From: Synechococcus sp. UW69 | Lineage (GTDB): Bacteria; Cyanobacteriota; Cyanobacteriia; PCC-6307; Cyanobiaceae | Assembly (NCBI RefSeq): GCF_900474185.1 | Contig: NZ_UCNW01000009.1 | Coordinates: 558,001-622,000, forward strand | Length of the DNA stretch: 64,000 bases | Reading direction: 5' to 3' | Part shown: piece by piece, positions 44,660-53,166 of the stretch | How positions within the stretch are numbered: the first letter of the stretch is position 1 | Layout: every line of letters starts with the position of its first letter | Position numbers and translations under genes: made by a program | Notes under the pieces: model-generated | What the model was told of the DNA's origin: nothing | Databases searched by the model: none | The model's input: the letters and a program-made list of their open reading frames with translations, nothing else

Positions 44660-44679
44660 GACAACCCCCTGGTGAGGCG

Positions 44680-44721
44680 AAGCTACGGAGCCAACGGTGG
44701 CCGCCGTGTAGCGGTTATTAC
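44680..44721 (-). promoter_or_regulatory. NtcA-activated promoter of ntcA (autoregulation)
   Basis: GTAGCGGTTATTAC (44708-44721) is a perfect GTA-N8-TAC NtcA box. On the minus strand it is followed by 22 bases and then TAGCTT (44680-44685), a TAN3T -10 box. GTA-N8-TAC-N22-24-TAN3T is the established class II NtcA promoter. It stands about 50 bases before the ntcA start, and the box overlaps the stop codon of rph. Confidence 0.88.
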
Positions 44722-45461
44722 GTAACTCTGCTGTGCTCGTTCATCGCTTGGCGTTGCGCCTGCATCAGGGATGTCAATCCAGGCTCAGCCAGATCCAGTA
44801 ATTCATTGAGCTGGCTGCGGCTGAAGGGCGCTCCCTCCGCAGTTCCCTGGATCTCCAACAGGCGACCATCGCCAGCCTGCACAACATTCAGGTCCACCTC
44901 AGCTCTGCTGTCTTCGCTGTAGTCCAGATCCAGCAAGGCCTGGCCACCCACTAGGCCGACGGACACGGCCGCTACCTGGTCGATCAGTGGCGATTGCTCC
45001 AGAATCCCCTTTTCCACGAGTGAAAGGCAGGCTTGCTCAAGGCCGAGCCAAGCTCCCGTGATGGATGCAGTCCGTGTTCCGGCGTCGGCTTGGATCACAT
45101 CGCAGTCGATCAGCAAGGTGCGCTCGCCCAGACGCTTCATGTCGATCACAGCGCGAAGGCTTCGGCCGATCAACCGTTGAATCTCCTGCGTGCGGCCCGA
45201 CAATTTCATGAGCTCCCGTGATTGCCTCTGCGGCGTGGATCCCGGCAGCAGCCGGTATTCGGCGCTGACCCATCCCAACCCTTCCCCCTTCCGCCAGCGG
45301 GGAACCTTGTCCTCCAGGCAGACGCTGCACAGAACAGCGGTTCGGCCGGTGTGAACCACAAGGGAGCTCAAGGCAAAACCCATGGGATTCCAGGTCACCG
45401 AGAACGGCCGTAATTGCTCAGGGCGACGGCCATCGGTTCGGCTTCCAGCGGTTTGGCTCAT
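44718..45461 (-). CDS. rph: Ribonuclease PH
   Basis: Phosphorolytic 3'-exonuclease that trims tRNA and other RNA ends. From ATG 45461 the length is 247 residues. The family start [16 protein letters not shown], the phosphate-binding [19 protein letters not shown] and the acidic [19 protein letters not shown] are all present. The first 24 residues of a longer open frame are not family-like. Its stop lies in the NtcA box of the next gene. Confidence 0.96.
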   Translation of the reverse strand: MSQTAGSRTDGRRPEQLRPFSVTWNPMGFALSSLVVHTGRTAVLCSVCLEDKVPRWRKGEGLGWVSAEYRLLPGSTPQRQSRELMKLSGRTQEIQRLIGRSLRAVIDMKRLGERTLLIDCDVIQADAGTRTASITGAWLGLEQACLSLVEKGILEQSPLIDQVAAVSVGLVGGQALLDLDYSEDSRAEVDLNVVQAGDGRLLEIQGTAEGAPFSRSQLNELLDLAEPGLTSLMQAQRQAMNEHSRVT

Positions 45462-45605
45462 CGGTGGTGTGCAGTTCTTCAAGCCTCGCAGCCGGTTGGT
45501 TCTCGCCCGTCCAAACACCATGGGTGGTGTCAATGCACTTGTGGAATGTCATCTCGCCGCTACATTCAAGGTCTTGCCGGGATTGCCCGGACGGATGTTG
45601 CCGTG

Positions 45606-46205
45606 ATGACCACAAGCCTTGCCGACCCCCAAGCGTTCCAGAACTCTCTGGATCGGGATCAGCAGGCTTTGCAACGGGCAGGACTCAGGCCCCTGCCACC
45701 TGTTGCAGATCCTCCACCCCTATATCTGGTGGCGCCCGAAGGGCAGCTCCAGGTGCACACAGCGCCCTATCGCGGCAGTTTCGCCAGTGTTCTCAGTCAG
45801 GCGATGCGTTCCGCTGGCCTGGGCAGTCGTGTTCTGATCAGTCAGTTCCTCAAAGGGGGCGTGCAGCAGGGGCCCGCAGGTCGCGTCCAACTTTGTGGAG
45901 GCCTGGTTTGGCTGCGTCCTGAGGTGCCTCTCTGCCTCTCCTCTCCGAATCACCCCGGCGGTGCGGAGGCGGTGGCTGCCGTTTGGTCCATCTGCCGTCA
46001 GCATTTGATTCAGGGGGATCTCGACCAGTTGGTTCTGGATGAAATCGGCCTGGCTGTGGCCTTCGGTTACCTCAATGAATCGGACGTGATTTCAGCTCTC
46101 GAGCAGCGGCCCGCCTCGATGGATGTGATCATCACAGGACCTGCGATCCCCGCTGGCGTGGTGGAGATGGCAGATCAAGTCACGGAGTTGCGCCGAGGTT
46201 TCTGA
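45606..46205 (+). CDS. CobO/BtuR-like P-loop family protein with altered Walker A
   Basis: Resembles ATP:cob(I)alamin adenosyltransferase (CobO/CobA) over the C-terminal half: LVLDEIGLAVAFGYLNESDV, then VIITGPAIPAGVVEMADQVT and ELRR at the end. At the place of the usual phosphate loop (GxGKGKTT-type) it has HTAPYRGSFASVLSQAM, with no GK(T/S). It may have lost nucleotide hydrolysis, or bind it differently. From ATG 45606 the length is 199 residues. The start of dcd overlaps the stop (TGATG). Confidence 0.78.
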   Translation: MTTSLADPQAFQNSLDRDQQALQRAGLRPLPPVADPPPLYLVAPEGQLQVHTAPYRGSFASVLSQAMRSAGLGSRVLISQFLKGGVQQGPAGRVQLCGGLVWLRPEVPLCLSSPNHPGGAEAVAAVWSICRQHLIQGDLDQLVLDEIGLAVAFGYLNESDVISALEQRPASMDVIITGPAIPAGVVEMADQVTELRRGF

Positions 46206-46798
46206 TGCTCAAGTGCGATCGCTGGATCACTGAACAGGCTGGGCAGGGAATGATCGAGCCATTCCAGAGCGGCCTCGTCCGTCATCTGGATCCGGAGCAG
46301 AAGCTGCGTCCGGTGCTGAGCTTTGGTTGCTCCTCCTACGGCTACGACCTACGCCTGTCTCCTCAGGAATTTTTGATCTTCCGGCACGTTCCCGGCACGG
46401 TGATGAATCCCAAGCGGTTCAATCCGGCCAATCTCGAGCCAACTCCTCTCCATGAAGATGAGGACGGTCGATATTTCATTCTTCCGGCCCACTCCTATGG
46501 CCTTGGCGTGGCGCTTGAAAAGCTTCGAGTTCCTCCCAACATCACTGTGATCTGTTTGGGTAAGAGTACTTATGCCCGCCTTGGAATCATTGTGAACACC
46601 ACCCCAGCGGAAGCCAGCTGGGAGGGTCACCTCACCCTTGAATTCAGCAACAGCTCCGGTGCTGACTGCCGGATCTATGCCGATGAAGGCATTTGTCAGC
46701 TGTTGTTTTTTGAGGGTGATCCCTGTGCGACCACCTACAGCGATCGGCAGGGCAAATACCAGCACCAGCCCGAACGTGTGACGCTCGCCAAGGTTTAG
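46205..46798 (+). CDS. dcd: dCTP deaminase
   Basis: Deaminates dCTP to dUTP, the source of dUMP for thymidylate. The 197-residue protein has FGCSSYGYDLRLSPQEF near the start, GKSTYARLGIIVNTTPAE, and LTLEFSNSSG...ADEGICQLLFFEGD, matching the Dcd/DUT trimer fold. It is coupled to the CobO-like gene. thyX lies convergently 11 bases beyond, so both ends of the thymidylate path adjoin. Confidence 0.95.
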   Translation: MLKCDRWITEQAGQGMIEPFQSGLVRHLDPEQKLRPVLSFGCSSYGYDLRLSPQEFLIFRHVPGTVMNPKRFNPANLEPTPLHEDEDGRYFILPAHSYGLGVALEKLRVPPNITVICLGKSTYARLGIIVNTTPAEASWEGHLTLEFSNSSGADCRIYADEGICQLLFFEGDPCATTYSDRQGKYQHQPERVTLAKV

Positions 46799-46809
46799 AT
46801 CTCCCCGCT

Positions 46810-47565
46810 TTAAGGGGCCAGTCGTGCTCGATGCAGCCTGCTTTTTTCGTACCAGGCGGCGAACTCAGGAGCCCAATCCACCATGTGGGGCCACATCAGA
46901 TCGCAGAGCTGGCGGATCTCCAGCTGAGCATCGAGTTTGGCCCGTAGATCCATGAAGTGGAGAAACGCGCGCAAACTGAAGCTCACCACAAAGTGCTGGC
47001 GGTAGTCGAACGGAAGGATGCCGCGGGCGTGCTCCTCGGAGAAGCCGGCTTTGAGAAGATCCCTGTATCGCTCGGCAGCGCTTCGGCATAGATCAAGATC
47101 TTGGTTGCGCAGCTCTTCCGTGTAGGCATATTTCTTGCCCTGCCTGTCGCTGTAGTCGCCGACGGGCCGCAAATAAAACACCTCTTCAAGCTCTAGGGCC
47201 CCATCCGCTGCTCTGCAGATGCGATCGCCCGTGTAGCGCATCGATTGCACATCGAAGCTCACGCCGACCCGATGGGTGCGGGCCTGCTGCATCACCGAAT
47301 GAGGGAACCAGCCCACGTTCAGCACGATCTGTGCATGTTCCATGGGGCCGTAATGGCCGCGCTCTCCGGATAGCAAACGTTTAACGCAGATCTCCCCAGC
47401 CCTTTGTTCATCAGGCCAACTGGCACGATCTCCGGCCACAAAACCTTCGCTGTAGTCCTGATGCATGGCCGCATAGATGCATTGCTGCGGGTTCGGCGTG
47501 GCAGCGATCAGATCGACCCGAAAGCGGTCCATGGGAGCGTCAGAGTGACGAGTTGTGGTGATCAT
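46810..47565 (-). CDS. thyX: Flavin-dependent thymidylate synthase
   Basis: FAD-dependent enzyme making dTMP from dUMP and methylene-THF. Motif RTHRVGVSFDVQSMRYTG is in the ThyX position; it is a variant of the RHRxxSxNExSxR motif, lacking the usual Asn-Glu pair (Asp-Val here) but with the arginines and serines kept. GHYGPMEHAQIVL and RGILPFDYRQHFVVSFSLRA are further blocks. Start could be ATG 47565 or ATG 47532 (MDRFRVDL). It is downstream of txlA. Confidence 0.9.
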   Translation of the reverse strand: MITTTRHSDAPMDRFRVDLIAATPNPQQCIYAAMHQDYSEGFVAGDRASWPDEQRAGEICVKRLLSGERGHYGPMEHAQIVLNVGWFPHSVMQQARTHRVGVSFDVQSMRYTGDRICRAADGALELEEVFYLRPVGDYSDRQGKKYAYTEELRNQDLDLCRSAAERYRDLLKAGFSEEHARGILPFDYRQHFVVSFSLRAFLHFMDLRAKLDAQLEIRQLCDLMWPHMVDWAPEFAAWYEKSRLHRARLAP

Positions 47566-47576
47566 GGCGAGGTGTG

Positions 47577-48152
47577 TCAACCATGGCTGCGAGGTCCAGC
47601 CGTTGGTTGGATCGACGTTCCCGCTAATGCGCTATCTGCGGAGGAGGGACCAGGCAGACGGCTGATGCTGCCGACTCCAGGCAAGGCTGGCAATGGCTGA
47701 TTCTCAAGCAGTGCAGCACTCAAGAGTTGCAGTTCTTCCGAGCTGCGCAGGCCGAGGGATCGGCCCCTTGGCTCCCCCTCGGCGTTGAACAGGTTCAACT
47801 GAGGAATGCCATTCACGTCGTAGCGATCAACCAGATCTTGCCAACGGGGATTGTCGACGTTCACCAGAACAACATCGAGTTGCTCTCGGGAACTCTGCTC
47901 CAGTTCCAGCATTGAGGGAGCCATTTCTCTGCAGACCTGACACCAGTCGGCGTAGAACTCGATCAGTGTGGGCCGTCCGTTGTTCAAAGCAGTCTGCGGG
48001 TCGAGGGATCGTCTCGCCAGCTGCTCCATCGGACTTTCGCTCTGAATACCGCCTCGCAACATCACCAGACCGAGGGCGAGAGCAACCGCGACCAGCACCA
48101 GCACCCATCGCTGTGTCGTGCCAAGGGGAGAAGACTCTGGGGAACGTGTCAT
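47577..48152 (-). CDS. txlA: Membrane-anchored thioredoxin-like protein TxlA/HCF164
   Basis: Thioredoxin-fold protein of 191 residues with one N-terminal membrane anchor (about 16-34, VLVLVAVALALGLVML). The active site is WCQVC (residues about 70-74) within FYADWCQVCREMAPSMLELE, and the cis-Pro is in NGIPQLNLF. It is likely in the thylakoid membrane facing the lumen, and works in redox transfer for cytochrome b6f assembly, as HCF164 does in plants (family knowledge). The C-terminus is Pro/Ser-rich. The thyX gene follows after 11 bases. Confidence 0.9.
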   Translation of the reverse strand: MTRSPESSPLGTTQRWVLVLVAVALALGLVMLRGGIQSESPMEQLARRSLDPQTALNNGRPTLIEFYADWCQVCREMAPSMLELEQSSREQLDVVLVNVDNPRWQDLVDRYDVNGIPQLNLFNAEGEPRGRSLGLRSSEELQLLSAALLENQPLPALPGVGSISRLPGPSSADSALAGTSIQPTAGPRSHG

Positions 48153-48215
48153 CGCGCCTCAACCGCTGCCATCACTTTGGCAGCTCCTCAGGAAGCTCGC
48201 GGCTAGCTTGCACCC

Positions 48216-48719
48216 ATGCCAATTCTGCGACTGCTGAGCCTTCCGGTTCGGGCGCCGTTGCTGACGGTGCTGTTTCTCGTTGCGGTTGTGCTCGGAAACC
48301 ATTGGCAGGTTGTTCAGCCCGCATTCACCTCTCTCTTCGGGGTGAGTTCGGCCTGGTTCTGGTGCCTCGTGCTGCTGCAGGCCGAGGTGGTTGTCGTGTT
48401 CTGCACAATGCCGGATCTGCTGCTGCGGCAGGTGTCGATGCTCATGGCGTCCAGCCGGGTGATGACGTTGGTCGTCACGTTGCTGTTGGTGATTACCGGT
48501 GGCATTTACCTGCTCAAGCTCAATGTTCTTACCGACGTTCTGATCCTGGCTTCAGCCTTGCTGTTGGCGCGTCTCGATCTCATTCGCATTGGCGTCCTGC
48601 CCGGTGCCAGGACGTGCCTATTCCTGATGAGTGCCGTCGTGATCGGCGGCATCGTCGCTGGCACGCTTCTGCCTAACCCCACGGCCAACCTCTTCGCAGG
48701 AGGGTTGATCACCACCTGA
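48216..48719 (+). CDS. Conserved membrane protein (167 residues)
   Basis: Function unknown. Four or five hydrophobic segments: about 12-27, 43-62, 80-98, 103-125 and 136-158. It lacks recognisable catalytic motifs. The start is ATG 48216. The 3' end overlaps the convergent lytic transglycosylase by 102 bases, a rare amount for this dense genome. Gene structure is convincing because codon use in this frame holds to the stop. Confidence 0.7.
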   Translation: MPILRLLSLPVRAPLLTVLFLVAVVLGNHWQVVQPAFTSLFGVSSAWFWCLVLLQAEVVVVFCTMPDLLLRQVSMLMASSRVMTLVVTLLLVITGGIYLLKLNVLTDVLILASALLLARLDLIRIGVLPGARTCLFLMSAVVIGGIVAGTLLPNPTANLFAGGLITT

Positions 48720-50687
48720 GTAGCCGATCAGGTTGTCGAGCACTTTCTTGGTGTAGAAGCGTGTTTCCGGGTACGGAATGCGTTCTACCCAGAGCGCAGC
48801 ATCGTCCCCATTGGTGGGCTGAGGCCATGAGGCCACGGCGCCGGGCCCGGCGTTGTAGCTCGCAATACTGCGAAAGGGGTCGTTCTCCCATCGCTCTAAT
48901 AATTGGTTGAGGTATCGCGCTCCCAGTTGGATGTTGTCGGCGGGATCCTGCAGCATCAGCGTGCTGGTTGGCTCGCCAGCCATCTCCGTGGCTGTGGATG
49001 GAAGCAGTTGCATCACGCCAACGGCCCCTGCGGGGGAGACGACCCCAGGTGCAAAGCGTGACTCCTGCTTGGCGATCGCTCGCAGCAGATTGGCGTCAAG
49101 ATCTTCCTCCTGCGCTGCTGCTTTCATCTCAGCCTGGAAGAGGCGGGGGAACTGGCTGCGGTGGAGGAGGTGCCGTTGCTGGCAGCTGGGATCACGCCAG
49201 CGAAGGCTGAGCCACCAGAGCTGATCCAGTCCCATCCAGGTGTCTCCGACGGCAAGGCGCAGTCTGCCTTCGGCGAGACGTTCTTCGGGTGGGAGCGTGA
49301 TCACAGGATCACGCTGTGCCTGCCAGATCTCCCAGGCTGCATGCACCTGCCCGAGCCGCCAAAGGGTGTTCACTAAGGCGTCTTGGCTATTGAGGGGTTG
49401 CCAGGTCTGTGGATCCTTCTGCGGGTGTTGTTTGCGTAGATCCAGAGGTCCTGAGATCCCTAGGCGATCCATGGCGCGCCATCGGTAGTAGCCCGCTGGG
49501 AAGGACCTGATCAGGCTGCGCCAGGTGCGCTCAGCCTTTTCCGTTTCACCAAGTTCCTGGTGGCTGAGCCCAAGCCAGAACAGCCTGCGTGCCTCCAACG
49601 GTGGTGGCAGAGGGCCCTGCTCGCTGCGGCGGTCCAACAGGTTGCGGGTGCGCTCCCAATTCCCGGCAAGGAAAGCATCGCGGGCGAGGTCCCATTGGAG
49701 TTGCCAGATGTCGGGATCGTTGGGCCACCGGTTCAGGGCGGCTTCCGCTTCATTGCCGTCGGCCAGTCGCACGCGAGCCGCGGCAACGGCGGCTGAGCGC
49801 TTCTCAACGCCTGCCGGCAGGGCATCCAGGACCCCAGGATCGGGATAAAGCGGCTCGCTCAAAATCCTTGCCGCTTCAAGGCTTGCGGCATGGCCTGGGT
49901 GGGTTTGCGCCAGGGTCAGCAGCTGTGCTGTTCCCTCATCAGGGTCACCATGCAGCAGCAGGGATCGACCAATGGCCAGTTGGGTTTCCGGGGCGGCATC
50001 GACGTCCTGGAGACAGGCCAGCGCTGTTTCCGCATGGCCTCGTTTCGCCATTGCTTGCGCCAAGTTTTGGCGCTGGGCGGGCTCTGGTGCCTGTGCCCCC
50101 GTGGCCTGGCAGGCGTCACGCATCTGTTCTAAGGCCCCCGGCCAACGCACATTCCAGCGGGCCAGGTGCAGGGCCCCTTGATGGTTCTGCAGCGGTTCGG
50201 GCCCACCCCCCGCTGCCAACGTCAGCGCTGCTGGGTGGGCGGGTTGCTGCTGAAGCAGCTGCTGGTGATAAAGGGGTTTGTTCTGGCCAAGAGCCAAGCG
50301 AGCCCAGGCGGAGCCGGGCTCTTCGGGAAAGCGATCAAGAAGGCGCTGCCAGGTTTGTTCGGCCACCGCTGTCTTGCCCTGGGCGGCGGCGGTGAGTGCT
50401 GCCCGTTCGAGGACCACAGCAGCGACCGGATCGTGTCCCCAGCCTTGGCCATTGAGGAGTTGATTCGATTCATCTCTGGCCACCATCAATAAGGCGGCTT
50501 CTCGACGTGTCTGTGGATCGATAGACCAGCGGTAGTGCTGCCAGAGCTGTGCTTGCGAGAGCTCAGGTGTTAAGGGGTGATGCTGCCTCTTGAGCAGGTG
50601 CTGCCCACCCCATGCAGCAAAGCCGCTGAGACTGGCAACCGAGAGGAGCAGCAGCGTTCCGATTCGCGGCCCTGCCAGCACACCCAA
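48618..50687 (-). CDS. Soluble lytic murein transglycosylase (Slt-like)
   Basis: Cleaves peptidoglycan glycan strands to anhydro-muropeptides. The 689-residue protein has an N-terminal membrane anchor or signal (about 9-26), a long superhelical TPR-like region (about 90-480), and the SLT domain with catalytic Glu542 in AIAKQESRFAP, followed by GAVGVMQLLPSTA and YNAGPGAVASW. Start is TTG 50687 (GTG 50681 also possible). The last 34 residues, after NLIGYSGG, are unusual and lie in the overlap with the opposite gene, so the stop may have been lost and replaced downstream. Confidence 0.92.
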   Translation of the reverse strand: MGVLAGPRIGTLLLLSVASLSGFAAWGGQHLLKRQHHPLTPELSQAQLWQHYRWSIDPQTRREAALLMVARDESNQLLNGQGWGHDPVAAVVLERAALTAAAQGKTAVAEQTWQRLLDRFPEEPGSAWARLALGQNKPLYHQQLLQQQPAHPAALTLAAGGGPEPLQNHQGALHLARWNVRWPGALEQMRDACQATGAQAPEPAQRQNLAQAMAKRGHAETALACLQDVDAAPETQLAIGRSLLLHGDPDEGTAQLLTLAQTHPGHAASLEAARILSEPLYPDPGVLDALPAGVEKRSAAVAAARVRLADGNEAEAALNRWPNDPDIWQLQWDLARDAFLAGNWERTRNLLDRRSEQGPLPPPLEARRLFWLGLSHQELGETEKAERTWRSLIRSFPAGYYRWRAMDRLGISGPLDLRKQHPQKDPQTWQPLNSQDALVNTLWRLGQVHAAWEIWQAQRDPVITLPPEERLAEGRLRLAVGDTWMGLDQLWWLSLRWRDPSCQQRHLLHRSQFPRLFQAEMKAAAQEEDLDANLLRAIAKQESRFAPGVVSPAGAVGVMQLLPSTATEMAGEPTSTLMLQDPADNIQLGARYLNQLLERWENDPFRSIASYNAGPGAVASWPQPTNGDDAALWVERIPYPETRFYTKKVLDNLIGYSGGDQPSCEEVGRGVRQKRASDDAADHDGTHQE

Positions 50688-50834
50688 CCTGGATCAGAAC
50701 TCATTCTGATGATCTTGACGGGAATGGCGACCGTTTCATCGACTGAGGGCAGATGAGGGCAGAGCTGCACCTGTCACGTTCCTGGGAAGCAGCGTTAGAA
50801 GCGCTTCGTATGGTGCTGTCCACGATTGAGACCC

Positions 50835-52226
50835 ATGGTTCATACGGCGTGTTCCCCGATTGGCCCGGCTCTCGGTGACGCTGCGCCGGGGTTTGGAACC
50901 GATGGGATCCGTGGGCTTGCTGGCACCGTTCTGACGCCGGCCTTGTGCCTTCAGGTCGGCTACTGGGTTGGTCGGGTTCTGCAGGCGGAAGGCCCTGTTC
51001 TGATCGGGATGGATTCCCGGACGAGCGGCAGCATGGTGGTGTCTGCCCTGACAGCCGGTTTGACGGCGGCCGGCCGCGATGTGTGGACTTTGGGCCTTTG
51101 TCCGACACCGGCGGTTCCTCTGCTGATTCGCCAGCTCGGTGCCGCCGGTGGCTTGATGGTGTCCGCAAGCCACAACCCCCCTGCGGACAACGGAATCAAA
51201 GTCTTTGGAGCTGATGGCGCCAAGCTCAGCGCCCAGCGTCAGGCTCAAGTGGAAGCAGGTCTGAAGGGGCAACTCCCGATGGCCGAGGGTGCTTTTCGCT
51301 GCGGCGTTGCGCGATCAAGCGCCGACCTTCTGGATGGGTACCGCGAGGTCTTGCAGCAATCGGTGGCTGAACGCCGTCTCGACGGCGTTCCCATCGTTCT
51401 TGACCTTTGCTGGGGCTCCGCGACAGCCTGCGGCGAGGATGCGTTTCGTGCCTTGGGGGCTGATCTCACCGTGCTTCACGGTGAACCCGATGGCTCCCGC
51501 ATCAACGTTGGCTGTGGATCCACCCATTTGGAACCTCTGCAGCGGGCTGTGATCGAGCGCGGTGCGGCGATGGGATTTGCTTTTGACGGTGATGCCGATC
51601 GGATGCTGGCAGTTGATGGCCGCGGATCCATCATCGATGGAGACCACGTGCTTTTCCTCTGGGGGTCAGTGCTGCAGGACCAGCAGGCGCTGCCCGATCA
51701 GCGATTGGTGGCGACCGTGATGTCGAACCTCGGCTTCGAGCGGGCCTGGCAGCAGCGGGGCGGCACTTTGGACCGCACTCCGGTGGGCGATCAGCATGTG
51801 CATGCAGCGATGGTGGCCAGTGGCGCTGCCCTCGGTGGCGAGCAATCCGGTCACATTCTTTCGGCCTCCCACGGGCTATGTGGCGATGGTGTTCTGACCG
51901 CTGTGCAGCTGGCCACCCTGTGTCATGCCCAGGGCATCACCCTCAGCGATTGGTTGGACCGCAGTTTTCAGGCCTACCCCCAGAAATTGGTCAATGTGCG
52001 GGTGATGGATCGTGCGCGACGCAAGAACTGGAGCGAGTGCACGGCTCTCACCGACGCCATTGCCACGGCGGAGCAGTCGATGGGAGAGAGCGGTCGCATT
52101 CTGGTGCGAGCTAGCGGTACGGAGCCGGTGCTGCGGGTGATGGTGGAAGCCGAGCAGTCAGAAGCTGTTGAGCAATGGACAGGGCATCTTGCTGCTGTTG
52201 CCGAAGACCATCTCAACGTGGCCTGA
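50835..52226 (+). CDS. glmM: Phosphoglucosamine mutase
   Basis: Makes glucosamine-1-phosphate for UDP-GlcNAc. From ATG 50835 (TTG 50826 is in frame) it has 463 residues. FGTDGIRGLAG opens the fold, the catalytic Ser112 is in VSASHNPPADNGIKVFG, and AFDGDADRML is the Mg-binding loop. RASGTEPVLRVMVE closes the substrate site. It feeds the wecA-like and Mur pathways. Its 3' end overlaps the sugar kinase gene by 14 bases. Confidence 0.96.
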   Translation: MVHTACSPIGPALGDAAPGFGTDGIRGLAGTVLTPALCLQVGYWVGRVLQAEGPVLIGMDSRTSGSMVVSALTAGLTAAGRDVWTLGLCPTPAVPLLIRQLGAAGGLMVSASHNPPADNGIKVFGADGAKLSAQRQAQVEAGLKGQLPMAEGAFRCGVARSSADLLDGYREVLQQSVAERRLDGVPIVLDLCWGSATACGEDAFRALGADLTVLHGEPDGSRINVGCGSTHLEPLQRAVIERGAAMGFAFDGDADRMLAVDGRGSIIDGDHVLFLWGSVLQDQQALPDQRLVATVMSNLGFERAWQQRGGTLDRTPVGDQHVHAAMVASGAALGGEQSGHILSASHGLCGDGVLTAVQLATLCHAQGITLSDWLDRSFQAYPQKLVNVRVMDRARRKNWSECTALTDAIATAEQSMGESGRILVRASGTEPVLRVMVEAEQSEAVEQWTGHLAAVAEDHLNVA

Positions 52227-53166
52227 CGGTCAAGTCCTGCGCCATCAGCAGAGCGCCATCGCAGGCATCACCCTTGGCCTCACCCCAGCGGGCAACGGGT
52301 ATCGACTGACGCATGGTCTGCTGCACGGCTGTGCGGAAACCCATGAGATGGGTGATGGCTCCCCCCTGGCAGACCACCAGGGGGGAGCACAGCGAAAGCT
52401 GCTGCGCCACGGTGCTGATGCAGTTTGAGAGGGCTGCTGCTGATCGCTGCACGATCTCCTCCGCGCCCGAGCAGCCCTGGGATGCCGCCTCTACTACCAG
52501 CGGAGCCAAGGCCGCGAAGTCCGCCGTGCCGAAGTCGTTCTGTACCACCCGGGCTTTCACCGCTGCGTGGCTGTCGCATCCCATCTGATTCCAGATCTGC
52601 AGGCGCAGTGGATGGTCGGGCAGGCGCCCATCGGCCATGCGCAGGGTCAGTTGCAATCCCTGGTGGCCGAGGTCAAAGGCTGAGCCGGCTCCATCGAGCA
52701 GCCATCCCCAGCCGCCACAGCGGTGTTCATGGCCGTCCTCGCCTCTGCCCAGCACGATCATTCCCGTGCCGCTGATCGCCAGGATTCCTGCACCTTCAGG
52801 AATTGCACCTCGCAACGCCGTGCGTTCGTCTCCGGTGACCAGCACCTTGCCCAGTCTTGAGCCATCACTGATGGCCAGGGCATGACCCACCAATGCTTCG
52901 GCGCGCTGCTGCAACCTTGTGCCTTGTTCGATGCCGCTGGCTCCGACAACGGCTGCCTGGATCACGCCAGTGGGGTGATCTTTGAGGGCGTGCTGTGCAC
53001 TTGTGCGGATCGCTTCGAGAAAACGTTGCTCACCCAGAGGGGCATCCAAATGACTGACGCCGGGCCCCTCGCCCTCACCAACAGGCTGAAGCAAGCCGTC
53101 CTTAACGAGGCTGAGGCGGCAGCGTGTGTGGGTCTGTCCGGCATCGAATCCTGCGAGCAGCGTCAT
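52213..53166 (-). CDS. BadF/BadG-type ATPase, likely N-acetylglucosamine kinase
   Basis: ASKHA-fold kinase of 317 residues. The phosphate-1 loop is LAGFDAGQTHTRCRL near the start, with GDERTALRGAIPEGAGILAI in phosphate-2 and VCQGGAITHLMGFRTAV near the adenosine motif. Cyanobacterial relatives resemble N-acetylglucosamine kinase and could recycle cell-wall sugar into the glmM pathway (inference). Its start overlaps the end of ictB (ATGA), so it is the last gene of a FIST-trmB-ictB unit. Confidence 0.84.
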   Translation of the reverse strand: MTLLAGFDAGQTHTRCRLSLVKDGLLQPVGEGEGPGVSHLDAPLGEQRFLEAIRTSAQHALKDHPTGVIQAAVVGASGIEQGTRLQQRAEALVGHALAISDGSRLGKVLVTGDERTALRGAIPEGAGILAISGTGMIVLGRGEDGHEHRCGGWGWLLDGAGSAFDLGHQGLQLTLRMADGRLPDHPLRLQIWNQMGCDSHAAVKARVVQNDFGTADFAALAPLVVEAASQGCSGAEEIVQRSAAALSNCISTVAQQLSLCSPLVVCQGGAITHLMGFRTAVQQTMRQSIPVARWGEAKGDACDGALLMAQDLTVRPR

